A DNA stretch of 64,000 bases from Bacillus_BE sp042263505 (GTDB lineage: Bacteria > Bacillota > Bacilli > Bacillales > Cytobacillaceae), in NCBI RefSeq assembly GCF_042263505.1, contig NZ_JBHKFI010000001.1, positions 530,874-594,873 of the forward strand. Direction: 5' to 3'. Below, piece after piece: positions 1 to 9,344 of the stretch. How positions within the stretch are numbered: the stretch's first letter is position 1; each line of letters starts with the position of its first letter. The notes under the pieces are model-generated. The model worked only from the letters and a program-made list of their open reading frames with translations, searched no databases and was not told where the DNA came from. A program made the position numbers and the translations under genes.

Positions 1-43
1 TTGGAAAAACTTTTGAAATATTTTGTCTAATTTTGCGAATCTA

Positions 44-72
44 TTTACATTGCTAGAAATTCTTGTCATAAT
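44..72 (+). promoter_or_regulatory. Putative sigma-A promoter of the Spo0E-like gene
   Basis: TTTACA (44-49) and CATAAT (67-72) are separated by 17 bases. Transcription would begin near 79, which rules out an ATG at 75 and supports the GTG start at 117. Inference from spacing and consensus only. Confidence 0.5.
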
Positions 73-116
73 GCTTGTTGTGGATAAGGAATTGGCAAGT
101 TTGGGAGGAAGAAAAG

Positions 117-347
117 GTGTATCAAACAAGCAATGAAATACTCAAGCAAATTAAAATAAAGAGAGAAAAAATGATCATTTCGGCAGAAAAAAGCGGGTTT
201 ACAAGTGATGATACTTTAAAATATAGTCAAGAATTGGATCAACTTATTTTAGAATATCAGCGGAATTTTCAAGGAGAAATTTATGATAATGAAGTGAATA
301 TTTCTATGAGGCAAATGATGTTTGTTTGTCCAAAGATGTGCATTTAA
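117..347 (+). CDS. Spo0E-like aspartyl-phosphate phosphatase
   Basis: A 76-residue protein of the Spo0E/YnzD/YisI type, small helical-hairpin phosphatases that dephosphorylate Spo0A~P and so delay sporulation. The helix pair is visible as IKIKREKMI...SAEKSGF followed by the family signature SQELDQLI near residues 36-43, with the second helix ending in EYQR. The GTG start at 117 is preceded by GGGAGGAAG five bases upstream. An in-frame ATG at 75 lies at or before the predicted transcription start, so I reject it. A Spo0E-like gene next to kinD puts a phosphorelay input and a drain side by side. Which response regulator it acts on cannot be seen. Confidence 0.85.
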   Translation: MYQTSNEILKQIKIKREKMIISAEKSGFTSDDTLKYSQELDQLILEYQRNFQGEIYDNEVNISMRQMMFVCPKMCI

Positions 348-450
348 ATGATCGTTTGTGAGAAAAAGGATTTTGGATGGATTTACAAGAGAGATAATCA
401 TTTAGATATCTTTCTGTAATTCCTTAGGCGGATTATTTGCGAAAAGTGGA

Positions 451-502
451 AAAAAATGCTTAAACAATTTTACAAAATGTAAATTGTTTAAGCATTTTTT
501 TT
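451..502. terminator. Bidirectional intrinsic terminator
   Basis: A long near-perfect stem (AAAAAATGCTTAAACAATTT pairing with its complement after a short loop) has A-runs on one side and T-runs on the other. It lies between the convergent Spo0E-like and MFS genes and can end both transcripts. Confidence 0.85.
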
Positions 503-504
503 CA

Positions 505-1734
505 TTAGCTATTCCATTCCTTTAGCTTTTGATCAGATGGTAAAAACATTGTCGTGAGTCCAAGTAATGGTAAAAATCCAGTCATAATAATCGTTTTAGT
601 AAGACCAATGGTGTCTGCTAAGCTACCGAGACCAACAGATCCGATGGCACCCATACCAAAAGCAAGTCCAACTGTAAGACCTGCCATCGTGCCAATTTTT
701 CCCGGTACAAGCTCCTGGGCGTATACAACGGTAACAGAGAAGCTAAGCATCAAAATAAAGCCAGTGACAACGAGCATGATAATCGCAATACTTAATGGCA
801 TAAAAGGGATTAAGATCGAAAATGGCGCTGCGCCAATTAAAGATAGAAAGATAATGTTTTTGCGACCAAAGCGGTCTGCTAATGGACCTCCGAAGAAAGT
901 CCCGACTGCACCTGAGACTAAAAAGGCAAATAACAGGATTTGTGATGCCTTAATCGATAGTGAATATTTGTCAATGACATAAAACGCATAGTAATTAGTA
1001 ATCCCTGAAATATACCAGGAGCGAGCAAAAATAAGGAATAATATTAAGATTAAGGCAAAATAAATAGATTTGGATAATGCCTTAGTAGGTTTAGCACCTT
1101 TATTTTCTTTCTTTTTTACTGGCAAGAGTTGAAGTCTATTACTATACCAGTTTGCAATATAAAAAAGAAGTGCCACAGCAGCTGCTGCAACAATTGTAAA
1201 CCATGCCGCTCCTTTTTGCCCTAGTGGAACGAGAATTAAAGCAGTAATAAGAGGAGCTAATGCCTGACCGGTATTGCCTCCAACTTGATAGATTGATTGA
1301 GCAAGTCCGCGACGGCTACCCGCTCCTAAATAGGCAACGCGTGAGCCTTCCGGATGAAACACGGCTGATCCAAGACCAATAAAAATTACGGATAAAAGGA
1401 TGAGTTCAAATCTAGGTGCGAAAGCAAGACCAAATATTCCAAAAAGGGTGAAGGTCAATCCAATTGGCAAGGCAAATGGAAAAGGCTTTCGATCTGTAAT
1501 ACTTCCGAAAATAGGCTGCAATATGGAGGCAACAATATTTAAGGAAAAGGCAATCATCCCTAATTGAGTATAAGAAAGATGCATCGATTTTTCTAATATT
1601 GGAAACATTGCTGGAACTACTGATTGGAGGGAGTCATTTAGTAAATGACAAAAGCCCATTATCAGGAGAATCCGGTATGCCGTAGAACCAGTCTTGCTGG
1701 CAAGTGGCTGTTGTATTTTTGCAACTTGATTCAT
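505..1734 (-). CDS. MFS exporter, fosmidomycin-resistance (Fsr) type
   Basis: A 409-residue major facilitator with about twelve hydrophobic segments. The N-terminal region GFCHLLNDSLQSVVPAMFP is characteristic of the Fsr/YfnC drug-proton antiporter group, and the loop after TM2 reads GSITDRKPF, a variant of the MFS motif A; the second half repeats it as GGPLADRFGRK. It probably exports a small toxic compound across the cytoplasmic membrane; the substrate is not determinable. An ATG seven codons earlier exists, but AGGAGCG lies eight bases before the ATG at 1734, so that start is preferred. It is transcribed alone, away from kinD, whose terminator lies upstream. Confidence 0.85.
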   Translation of the reverse strand: MNQVAKIQQPLASKTGSTAYRILLIMGFCHLLNDSLQSVVPAMFPILEKSMHLSYTQLGMIAFSLNIVASILQPIFGSITDRKPFPFALPIGLTFTLFGIFGLAFAPRFELILLSVIFIGLGSAVFHPEGSRVAYLGAGSRRGLAQSIYQVGGNTGQALAPLITALILVPLGQKGAAWFTIVAAAAVALLFYIANWYSNRLQLLPVKKKENKGAKPTKALSKSIYFALILILFLIFARSWYISGITNYYAFYVIDKYSLSIKASQILLFAFLVSGAVGTFFGGPLADRFGRKNIIFLSLIGAAPFSILIPFMPLSIAIIMLVVTGFILMLSFSVTVVYAQELVPGKIGTMAGLTVGLAFGMGAIGSVGLGSLADTIGLTKTIIMTGFLPLLGLTTMFLPSDQKLKEWNS

Positions 1735-1883
1735 AAACGATACGCTCCTAATCATTAATGTTGTTAATATTTCGTAACCTGAAATATTAAAAGGAAAAGA
1801 TAAGAATTATTATAACTCTAAATAAATCCAATTTTTATAAAAATCATCATTTTTTTATAGAATGGGAGAAATAGGTTCAATTG

Positions 1884-1952
1884 CTTAAAAAAAGCACCCT
1901 TGTTCACGATTTAATTGTAAAGAATACGAATTCGTGTTAGGATGCTTTTAAT
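1884..1952 (-). terminator. Probable kinD terminator
   Basis: On the minus strand, AAAAGCATCCT pairs with AGGGTGCTTTT across a long loop, followed by a U-run. It is placed 45 bases after the kinD stop. Confidence 0.6.
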
Positions 1953-1996
1953 TTCAATCCTGCAATTTTGCTATAGAGAGCAGAGCTCAGATAAGT

Positions 1997-3523
1997 CTAT
2001 AGACGAATATTCTCACTGAACTCAATCCAATTCACTAGAGGTAAAATGATTTCAATCTTTGTTCCTTCATTTACTTTGCTATATAGGAAAATATCTCCGC
2101 CAAATTCATGAAGAATTCTCTTGCAAACCACAAGTCCCAATCCGGTTCCAGATTCTTTCGATGTATAAAAAGGGAGGAATATCTTATCAAGTTCTTCCTT
2201 TGGGATTCCAACACCGGTATCAATAATCGAGATTTTGCAAAGATTTTTTGCGGCAGCGAGATGAATGGTCAGTTTGCCACCATTTTTCATGGATTCAAAA
2301 GCATTTTTTGTAATGTTAAGTAGAACTTGCTTCATTTGATCTCTAGAACATTTAACTTGCAGCGGAGTTTCAGGCATATGACATGTCCAGCTAATATGAT
2401 AAAGGTTCGCTTCTGAGGAAATAAGCGGGGTTAATTCCCCAATAATTTCTCTGATATCAATATTTTCTAGTTTCTGAACAGTAGGCTTACCAAGAATTAG
2501 AAATTCACTCACAATCTGATTAATTCGGTCAATTTCATTTTGGATGATGGTGAAGTAGAATTGGTCATCAGGGCTATTGTATTTCTCATTTAATAATTGG
2601 ACTAAACCTTTAATCCCAGTTAATGGATTTCTTATTTCATGTGCTGTACTTGCAGCAAGTGTCCCAACTAGTTCTAATTTATGAATTTCATTTTGTTTTT
2701 TTTCTTTTTCAGCTTGTCTACGCAGCAAGAAGTATTTTCCAAGTAGGAAGAGTATATTAAAAAGAATGAGAATAGTACTTATGGCAATGATAGATCCCAA
2801 AAAGAATTTCTTGCTATTTTGTTCTGCAATTTTAATATTAATATTCCATGGAAGACGATCGATGGGAACTGTTAACCAGTTCTTATTATGGTGTAATATG
2901 CCATCCTTTACATTAAATTTCATCATAATACGATCATTTGGGTTGGTTATGACTAATTTCGAATCAGGCGTAAGCACCCGCATCACGTTTAAGACATAGT
3001 CTACTCTTAGTTGAGCAATAAAAATATATTGTAACTGATTTTTTTTGTCTGTCACTGGATTAGCAATTCCGATGACCTTCTGTCCATTGGGTAAGGATTC
3101 TTCTTCATTGGAAATAATGATATCCTTTGATTGAACACAATCACGGATGTAAGATTTTGTTGCTTGTTTATTTGTGATTAGTGTCGGGTCAGACCCCGTA
3201 ATAATTCTTCCTTTAGAATCAAGCATTAAGATGGACCCAAATCTAGGATCTGATTGTTGCGTCCTAACTAGAAGGGGCTTCATTTGTTCCGGTTTCTGAA
3301 TGGTTGATTCTGAAGCCAAGGAAAGCATTTTTAGCGTTGTTACCGTTTCGCTGACCAATTGGTCCCAATGAGTTTCATGAATGGAAGCAATCCACTTCGC
3401 ATGGTCTTTTCGAATTTCATAATCCTTTTCTTGTTTAAAATTTATATAAAAAAGGCTACAAATAGTAGAGGGTAAAATAACCAAAAGTAAATAAAAAACA
3501 AAGGTACGATTTATTATTTTCAT
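1997..3523 (-). CDS. kinD: Sporulation-type sensor histidine kinase KinD
   Basis: A 508-residue membrane kinase. TM1 is about residues 9-26, an extracytoplasmic Cache-like sensor spans about 30-235, and TM2 is about 241-262. HisKA follows with the phospho-acceptor His295 in STAHEIRNPLTG, then a HATPase_c domain with N box (NITKNAFESM), G1 (DTGVGIP) and G2 (GTGLGL). There is no receiver domain, as expected for a phosphorelay kinase feeding Spo0F. B. subtilis KinD (506 aa, recalled) has the same length and the same divergent neighbour mhqR. The start follows GGAG eight bases upstream. KinD in B. subtilis links matrix and root-exudate sensing to Spo0A; the ligand here is unknown. KinE is the main alternative name. 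Confidence 0.85.
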   Translation of the reverse strand: MKIINRTFVFYLLLVILPSTICSLFYINFKQEKDYEIRKDHAKWIASIHETHWDQLVSETVTTLKMLSLASESTIQKPEQMKPLLVRTQQSDPRFGSILMLDSKGRIITGSDPTLITNKQATKSYIRDCVQSKDIIISNEEESLPNGQKVIGIANPVTDKKNQLQYIFIAQLRVDYVLNVMRVLTPDSKLVITNPNDRIMMKFNVKDGILHHNKNWLTVPIDRLPWNINIKIAEQNSKKFFLGSIIAISTILILFNILFLLGKYFLLRRQAEKEKKQNEIHKLELVGTLAASTAHEIRNPLTGIKGLVQLLNEKYNSPDDQFYFTIIQNEIDRINQIVSEFLILGKPTVQKLENIDIREIIGELTPLISSEANLYHISWTCHMPETPLQVKCSRDQMKQVLLNITKNAFESMKNGGKLTIHLAAAKNLCKISIIDTGVGIPKEELDKIFLPFYTSKESGTGLGLVVCKRILHEFGGDIFLYSKVNEGTKIEIILPLVNWIEFSENIRL

Positions 3524-3680
3524 ATGCTATGCTCCATCATAATCGATATTGAATCATTATAACACTATCATGACAAATATTTCACTACCAAAGAGTAACG
3601 AACAATTTCAAAGGAAATCTCTTTTGGTGGTCCTCATTTTATTTAACAATAGCGGGTAGTCTACATCTGCCCTTTCAATC

Positions 3681-3708
3681 TAGACATTGTTTGGCAATCC
3701 ATTATAAT
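3681..3708 (+). promoter_or_regulatory. Putative sigma-A promoter of mhqR
   Basis: TAGACA (3681-3686) and a perfect TATAAT (3703-3708) are 16 bases apart, 52 bases upstream of the mhqR start. Confidence 0.5.
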
Positions 3709-3760
3709 GAAGGAATAGAATAACCATTGAACGAACAATTGGGAAAAAGGATTTGATATT

Positions 3761-4195
3761 ATGAGCTCTAATGAAATTAATCAATCATTAAAATTATTTA
3801 TTGTTCTATCTCGGGCATATCGTGCGGTAAACGAAAATGTCAATAAGCTTATTCAATCGTATGGGGTTAATCCCACAGAATTTGCGGTCCTCGAATTGTT
3901 GTATCATAAAGGGGAGCAACCTCTGCAGCAGATTGGGGGAAAGATTTTATTAGCAAGTGGAAGTATTACCTATGTCGTTGATAAACTTGAGCAAAAGGGT
4001 TTATTAAATCGGGTAGCCTGTCCTAATGACCGTCGTGTGACCTATGCACAAATTAGTGAGGAAGGAAAGAAATTTATTGAAGGCGTTTTTCCCGACCATG
4101 AATCGAAAATTCATGAAATAATGTCAAATTTGTCAGTGGAAGAAAAGGATGTATTAATTGATCTTCTTAAAAAGCTCGGATTATCACAAGTTTAA
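3761..4195 (+). CDS. mhqR: MarR-family repressor, MhqR-like
   Basis: A 144-residue winged-helix regulator. The core LLASGSITYVVDKLEQKGLL is the recognition helix, followed by the wing with DRRVTYAQI. The N-terminal KLFIVLSRAYRAVNENVNKL and NPTEFAVLELLYHKGEQPLQQI closely match my recollection of B. subtilis MhqR (YkvE), which represses azoreductase and dioxygenase genes and is released by catechol and quinone electrophiles. Position divergent from kinD is also the same. The next gene (M3 peptidase) starts 19 bases downstream and may be cotranscribed. No cysteine in the DNA-binding core points to an obvious redox switch; sensing by ligand remains inference. Confidence 0.8.
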   Translation: MSSNEINQSLKLFIVLSRAYRAVNENVNKLIQSYGVNPTEFAVLELLYHKGEQPLQQIGGKILLASGSITYVVDKLEQKGLLNRVACPNDRRVTYAQISEEGKKFIEGVFPDHESKIHEIMSNLSVEEKDVLIDLLKKLGLSQV

Positions 4196-4214
4196 GTTAT
4201 GGAGGGATTACTAG

Positions 4215-5909
4215 ATGACATTTGAAGAATATCAATACCAAAGACCTGTTTTAGCTGAAGTGGAAAAAAGATTCAATGCAGCTTTGCAAACATTTGAAAA
4301 TGCTTCAACAATTGATGCACAAATTGAAGGAATGAAGCAAATTAATCAAATTAGAAACGAATTAAGTACAATGATGAATTTAGTAAGCATTCGTCATTCC
4401 ATTGATACGAATGATGATTTTTATAAAGAAGAGCAAGATTATATGGATGAAATACAGCCGGAAATAGAAGGGCTGGAAACTAGATTTTATCACGCTTTAG
4501 TCTCATCAAAATTTCGCGTTGAGTTGGAAGATAAATTTGGTAAACAATTATTTTCTCTTGCAGAAGCACAGTTAAAAGTTTTTGCTCCAGAGATTGTACC
4601 CTTATTGCAAAAGGAAAATAAATTATCTACTGAGTATACGAAATTAATTGCTTCAGCTAAGATCCCTTTTGAAGGGGAGGAGCGAACATTAGCACAGCTT
4701 GGACCCTTTATTCAAGATAAGGATAGAGCTATTCGGAAGAAAGCAAGTGAAGCACGTTTCGGGTTCTTTGCAAAGCATGAAGAGGAATTAGATCGAATCT
4801 ATGATGATCTTGTTAAAGTCAGAACAGAAATTGCACAAAGGCTTGGTAATGAAAATTTTATTCCTTTAGCCTATTACCGTTTGTATCGGACTGACTACAA
4901 TGCCGAAATGGTTAAAAATTTTCGAGAACAGGTGAAAGAATATATTGTTCCTATCGCGTCAAAGCTTCGTAAACTTCAGGCTGAAAGAATTGGGGTAGAA
5001 AAATTAAAATATTATGATGAGGATTTCAATTTCAAATCAGGTAATGCTACTCCAAAGGGGACACATGAGTGGATCATTGAAAATGGTCAAGAAATGTATA
5101 ATGAGCTTTCGAAGGAAACAGGCGAGTTCTTTGGCTTTATGCGTGAAAATCACTTAATGGATCTCGTTGCCAAGAAAGGGAAAGCCGGGGGAGGCTATTG
5201 TACTTTTATTGAGGATTACAAAGCTCCTTATATCTTTTCCAATTTTAATGGAACCTCAGGGGATATTGATGTTTTAACCCATGAGGCAGGGCATGCATTT
5301 CAAGTTTATTCCAGCCGTTTCTTTGATATTCCTGAGTATTATTGGCCAACATATGAGGCATGTGAAATTCATTCCATGAGTATGGAGTTTTTTACGTGGC
5401 CTTGGATGGAGCTATTTTTCAAAGATGAAGCTGATAAATATCGATTTGCTCATTTAAGTTCTGCCCTTCTATTCTTACCATATGGGGTATCTGTGGATGA
5501 GTTTCAACATTGGGTATATGAACATCCAAAAGCAACACCACAGGAACGAAAAAATGCGTGGAGAGAAATTGAACAGAAATATGAACCATACAAAGATTAT
5601 GATGGTTTTACTTATTTAGAAAACGGTGGATTTTGGCAAAAACAGGGTCATATATATAATGATCCCTTCTATTATATTGACTATACACTAGCGCAAATTT
5701 GTGCCTTTCAATTTTGGGTAAAATCACGAAAAAATCAAGCGGAAGCTTGGGAGGATTATTTAAAGCTGTGTAAGCTTGGAGGCAGTCTTCCATTTACTGA
5801 GCTTGTAAAGGAGGCTAACCTCATTTCTCCTTTTGATGATGGCTGTATTCAATCGGTTGTAGGGGAAATTGAGGCTTGGTTGAATTCGGTTGATGATAAA
5901 GAATTATAA
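4215..5909 (+). CDS. M3-family oligoendopeptidase (PepF/Pz-peptidase type)
   Basis: A 564-residue cytoplasmic zinc metallopeptidase of family M3 that trims short peptides. The catalytic motif is LTHEAGHAF with His356, Glu357 and His360, and the third zinc ligand is Glu384 in ACEIHSMSMEFF; substrate-loop residues near GGYCTF and FNGTSGDIDVLTHE are typical. The length agrees with the 564-residue Pz-peptidase-like subgroup rather than the roughly 600-residue PepF proteins. There is no signal peptide. GGAGGG lies eight bases before the ATG, and the gene follows mhqR by 19 bases, so quinone stress may influence its expression. It ends at a bidirectional terminator facing clpE. Confidence 0.9.
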   Translation: MTFEEYQYQRPVLAEVEKRFNAALQTFENASTIDAQIEGMKQINQIRNELSTMMNLVSIRHSIDTNDDFYKEEQDYMDEIQPEIEGLETRFYHALVSSKFRVELEDKFGKQLFSLAEAQLKVFAPEIVPLLQKENKLSTEYTKLIASAKIPFEGEERTLAQLGPFIQDKDRAIRKKASEARFGFFAKHEEELDRIYDDLVKVRTEIAQRLGNENFIPLAYYRLYRTDYNAEMVKNFREQVKEYIVPIASKLRKLQAERIGVEKLKYYDEDFNFKSGNATPKGTHEWIIENGQEMYNELSKETGEFFGFMRENHLMDLVAKKGKAGGGYCTFIEDYKAPYIFSNFNGTSGDIDVLTHEAGHAFQVYSSRFFDIPEYYWPTYEACEIHSMSMEFFTWPWMELFFKDEADKYRFAHLSSALLFLPYGVSVDEFQHWVYEHPKATPQERKNAWREIEQKYEPYKDYDGFTYLENGGFWQKQGHIYNDPFYYIDYTLAQICAFQFWVKSRKNQAEAWEDYLKLCKLGGSLPFTELVKEANLISPFDDGCIQSVVGEIEAWLNSVDDKEL

Positions 5910-5920
5910 ATGAAAAAGAA

Positions 5921-5949
5921 GGTTGACCTCAGGAGGCCAACCTTTTTTT
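5921..5949. terminator. Bidirectional terminator between the M3 peptidase and clpE
   Basis: GGTTGACCTC pairs with GAGGCCAACC (one mismatch) and is followed by a run of seven T; an A-rich stretch precedes it. It separates two convergent genes. Confidence 0.8.
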
Positions 5950-5956
5950 GACTTTA

Positions 5957-8095
5957 TTAGGATTGAAGAACAATTTGCTCATTTTCAATGATGGCTTGTA
6001 GCTTTTTGGAATCTGGGTTTTCGATAATCGTATCTGCGATTTTATCCTCAAGCTTTTCTTGGATCACTCTTCTTAATGGTCGTGCACCAAAAGCAGGATG
6101 GTATCCAAGTGTAGCTAATTTCTTTTTCACTTCATCTGTAACAGTAAGCTCAATGTATTGTTCTTTTAAAGATTCTTTAAGCTCATCAAGCATTAAATCA
6201 ACAATTTGCAGTAAATGCTCTTCTTCCAAAGATTTAAATTCAATAATATTATCAAAACGATTTAGAAATTCTGGCTTAAAGTAGCTACCTAATTTTTGCA
6301 GGATTTCTGATTCATTTGATTCATGTCTTTTTTCAAAGCCGACTGTAATTTGTTTAAATCCTGAACCAGCGTTGCTTGTCATAATAATAACGGTTTCTTT
6401 AAAGTTGACGGTTCTACCCTGACTATCCGTTAAGCGGCCATCTTCAAGGATTTGTAGAAACATATGCTGTACGTCAGGATGAGCTTTTTCAATTTCATCA
6501 AGCAAAATAATGCTGTATGGATTGCGTCTTACTTTTTCTGTCAATTGTCCAGCTTCCTCATGACCAACATATCCAGGAGGGGAACCGATGATTTTTGAGA
6601 CGCTATGTTTTTCCATATATTCACTCATATCAAGTCGAATAAGAGCATCCCTAGAACCAAATAATTCCTCAGCAAGAGTTTTTGTTAACTCTGTTTTCCC
6701 AACACCGGTTGGTCCAACGAAAAGGAAGGATCCAACCGGGCGGTTCTTGGATTTTAAACCAGCACGGCTTCTTTTTATTGCCTTTGCCACTTTTTGGACG
6801 GCCTCTTCTTGGCCAATTACTTTTTCATTTAGACGATTTTCAAGATTCTTTAAATTAGCTTGTTCATTTTCTTGAATTTTTCCTACAGGGATTCCTGTTT
6901 TCTTTTCAACTAGCTCTTGGATGTGGTGAACAGCTACAATTGGCTGGTCTTGATGACTTTGGTTTAATGTCTTTTCCAGTTTTGCTTCTTCATCACGCAG
7001 CTTTGCAGCCTGTTCATAATTTTCCTCTTTAAGCGCTGTCTCTTTTTCTTTAGCAATTTCCTTTAGTCTTTGTTCGACATTTTCTGTTGATGTATAGTTT
7101 GAGTTTAAATTTAGCTTTGATCCCGCTTCATCCATTAAATCAATCGCTTTATCTGGGAGAAAACGATCTTGGATATATCGATGTGACAGTGTCGCACAAG
7201 CTTGAATAGCTTCATCACTATATTTGACCTCATGGTAAGCTTCATATTTTTGTTTTAGGCCATTTAAGATATGAATGGTTTGTTCCACTGTTGGCTCATG
7301 AACGTATACAGGCTGGAAGCGACGTTCAAGTGCTGGGTCCTTTTCAATTTTCCGATATTCATTTAATGTTGTGGCTCCTAAAACCTGTAGCTCTCCTCGT
7401 GCAAGCACGGGTTTTAACATATTTCCGGCATCTATGGAGCCTTCTGCAGATCCAGCACCGACGAGTAAGTGAATTTCATCAATGAAAACAATGATGTTTT
7501 TTCGCTCTTTAAGCTCATGGATGATACGTTTCATTCTATCTTCAAATTGACCACGAATTCCTGTATTGGCCACTAATGAGGCAACGTCCAATAAATAGAC
7601 TTCTTTATTCAAAAGCTTTTTAGGAACTTTTCCTTCGACAATTTTAGTTGCTAATCCCTCAGCAATGGCTGTTTTTCCAACACCTGGTTCACCGATAAGC
7701 ACAGGATTATTTTTATTGCGGCGATTAAGAATTTCGATGACACGATCTATTTCATCCTCGCGTTCGATTACCGGATCAATTAAGCCGGCTTTAGCAGCGA
7801 TATTTAAGTTTCTCCCAAATTGGTCAATTAACCCTTCTTTTCGTCTGCCTCCATGATTTGGAGGAATCGTTTCAGTTTGGTTCATTTCAGAGCCTAATTG
7901 GTTGAAGAATAAGTCTTCAAATGGTGGTGTGGAAAAACCAGAGAAACCGCTTAAGCTTGGTTGAAAAGCAGAACCAATTTTTTCTTTTTCGGAAAGATAA
8001 CAGCTTTGACAAAGAAACAGCTGTTTTTCATTTCCATTCAAATTCATTTTTAGCTGTACATTTGCTTGATTTTGTTGACATTTTTGACAAAGCAT
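5957..8095 (-). CDS. clpE: ATP-dependent Clp unfoldase ClpE
   Basis: A 712-residue Hsp100 AAA+ unfoldase that feeds ClpP and dissolves aggregates after heat stress. It has the ClpE-specific N-terminal zinc finger (MLCQKCQQNQ...LCQSCY), a first AAA module with GEPGVGKT and DEIHLLVGAG, a UVR-like coiled-coil insert (EENYEQAAKLRDEE) and a second AAA module with GPTGVGKTELTK and LDEIEKAHP. The ATG at 8095 is chosen because AAAGGAGGAAAACAA precedes it, the zinc finger starts there, and an upstream ATG at 8179 lies inside the promoter -10 region. Tandem CtsR boxes cover the promoter. The length matches B. subtilis ClpE (about 700 aa). Confidence 0.96.
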   Translation of the reverse strand: MLCQKCQQNQANVQLKMNLNGNEKQLFLCQSCYLSEKEKIGSAFQPSLSGFSGFSTPPFEDLFFNQLGSEMNQTETIPPNHGGRRKEGLIDQFGRNLNIAAKAGLIDPVIEREDEIDRVIEILNRRNKNNPVLIGEPGVGKTAIAEGLATKIVEGKVPKKLLNKEVYLLDVASLVANTGIRGQFEDRMKRIIHELKERKNIIVFIDEIHLLVGAGSAEGSIDAGNMLKPVLARGELQVLGATTLNEYRKIEKDPALERRFQPVYVHEPTVEQTIHILNGLKQKYEAYHEVKYSDEAIQACATLSHRYIQDRFLPDKAIDLMDEAGSKLNLNSNYTSTENVEQRLKEIAKEKETALKEENYEQAAKLRDEEAKLEKTLNQSHQDQPIVAVHHIQELVEKKTGIPVGKIQENEQANLKNLENRLNEKVIGQEEAVQKVAKAIKRSRAGLKSKNRPVGSFLFVGPTGVGKTELTKTLAEELFGSRDALIRLDMSEYMEKHSVSKIIGSPPGYVGHEEAGQLTEKVRRNPYSIILLDEIEKAHPDVQHMFLQILEDGRLTDSQGRTVNFKETVIIMTSNAGSGFKQITVGFEKRHESNESEILQKLGSYFKPEFLNRFDNIIEFKSLEEEHLLQIVDLMLDELKESLKEQYIELTVTDEVKKKLATLGYHPAFGARPLRRVIQEKLEDKIADTIIENPDSKKLQAIIENEQIVLQS

Positions 8096-8140
8096 TTGTT
8101 TTCCTCCTTTTCGAGTAAACCAAGTCCATTGGTTTTGTTC

Positions 8141-8208
8141 GACTTTGACTTTGACTATATTTGACCTTCTTTGATTCATATTATACGTTGACCTTTTTTG
8201 ACTTTCAA
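8141..8208 (-). promoter_or_regulatory. Sigma-A promoter and tandem CtsR operators of clpE
   Basis: Read on the minus strand, TTGAAA (8203-8208) and TATAAT (8180-8185) are exactly 17 bases apart. CtsR heptads (GGTCAAA repeats three bases apart) form one box in the spacer (8187-8203) and one just downstream of -10 (8150-8166), and further GTCAAA half-sites continue to about 8141. CtsR binding here would block RNA polymerase, giving heat-inducible clpE. Confidence 0.9.
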
Positions 8209-8299
8209 GTATTTTGCTGAAATTTTTTCATTTTCCATTATAAAATGCTCGTCTTAGATAGTGTTTGATTTCATATATTGAAAGGAGGGAGGAGATTAG

Positions 8300-9337
8300 G
8301 TGAAGACAAATTGGAGTGCAGCTTTTCAAATTGCCGCAGTCTATGTTGGTACAGTAGTTGGAGCAGGGTTTGCAACCGGTAAAGAAATTGTTGAATTTTT
8401 TTCTCGTTTTGGATTTATTGGATTAATTGGGATATTAATGAGTGGATATATATTGATTTCTTTAGGATCGAAGCTGATGAGAATTTCTGCTCGTATTGGG
8501 GCAACATCTTATCAGGAATTTAATCTTTATCTTTTTGGGAGGTTTCTTGGCCCAGTCATTAATGTGATAATGCTTTTTATGCTTCTTGGGGTTACAGCGG
8601 TGATGTTATCGGGTGGAGGTGCAATCTTTGAAGAACAACTTGGCTTTAATAAATCAATCGGAGTACTCTTTACTTTAGGCCTATCATTGATTGTAATGTC
8701 TGTTGGGATAAAAGGCCTATTTGCTGTAAATACCGTAGTGGTACCCTTGATGATATCGTTTAGTTTTCTATTAATGATTCTTTCTGTAAAACTACCAGGA
8801 TTTATGGAGCAACTTCTTTTTATTCCACCAGTAGAGGATGGGTGGAAATCAGTAATTGCTCCTTTTTCCTACACAGCCTTCAATCTTGGACTAGCACAAG
8901 CTGTGTTAGTACCAGTCGCTTCGGAAATAAAGGATGATCAAACTGTTAAATGGGGGGGAAGAATCGGAGGGATTCTTCTCACCTTAATTTTAATTTCCGG
9001 TCATATAACGCTGATCATGCTACCAAATCTTGAATTGTATGAGATTCCAATGGCCGTCATTATAAAAAATTTAGCCTCTGGGTTATATTGGATCTATATT
9101 GTTGTGATTTATAGTGAAGTCTTTACTTCCGTTATTGGGAATATATTCGGACTAGAAAGACAGATAAAATCTATTTTTTCATTGCCAAGCTTGGTGATAT
9201 TTCTTCTGATTTATGTGATTACGTACTCCATAAGTTTAATTAAATACGGGACATTGCTAGCACATTTATATCCGCTCTTTGGCTATATTAGTATCATATT
9301 TATCATTTTACTATGGATGAAACCTTTAAAGGAATGA
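8300..9337 (+). CDS. ykvI: YkvI-family integral membrane transporter
   Basis: A 345-residue polytopic membrane protein with about ten hydrophobic helices, beginning AAVYVGTVVGAGFATGKEI. The glycine-rich GAGFATG break in helix 1 is what LeuT-fold (APC superfamily) transporters use for sodium and substrate binding. It matches the YkvI family, which lies next to clpE/mhqR in B. subtilis. The start is GTG at 8300 with a long AGGAGGGAGGAGA ribosome site. It is divergent from clpE and shares its control region. The substrate is unknown; an amino acid or nucleobase-like solute would fit the fold. Confidence 0.8.
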   Translation: MKTNWSAAFQIAAVYVGTVVGAGFATGKEIVEFFSRFGFIGLIGILMSGYILISLGSKLMRISARIGATSYQEFNLYLFGRFLGPVINVIMLFMLLGVTAVMLSGGGAIFEEQLGFNKSIGVLFTLGLSLIVMSVGIKGLFAVNTVVVPLMISFSFLLMILSVKLPGFMEQLLFIPPVEDGWKSVIAPFSYTAFNLGLAQAVLVPVASEIKDDQTVKWGGRIGGILLTLILISGHITLIMLPNLELYEIPMAVIIKNLASGLYWIYIVVIYSEVFTSVIGNIFGLERQIKSIFSLPSLVIFLLIYVITYSISLIKYGTLLAHLYPLFGYISIIFIILLWMKPLKE

Positions 9338-9344
9338 AGTCATC

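Noticed and set aside
8096..8179. N-terminal extension of ClpE by 28 codons
   Set aside because: The upstream ATG overlaps the -10 box of the CtsR-controlled promoter and cannot be in the mRNA; the zinc finger begins at the later ATG.
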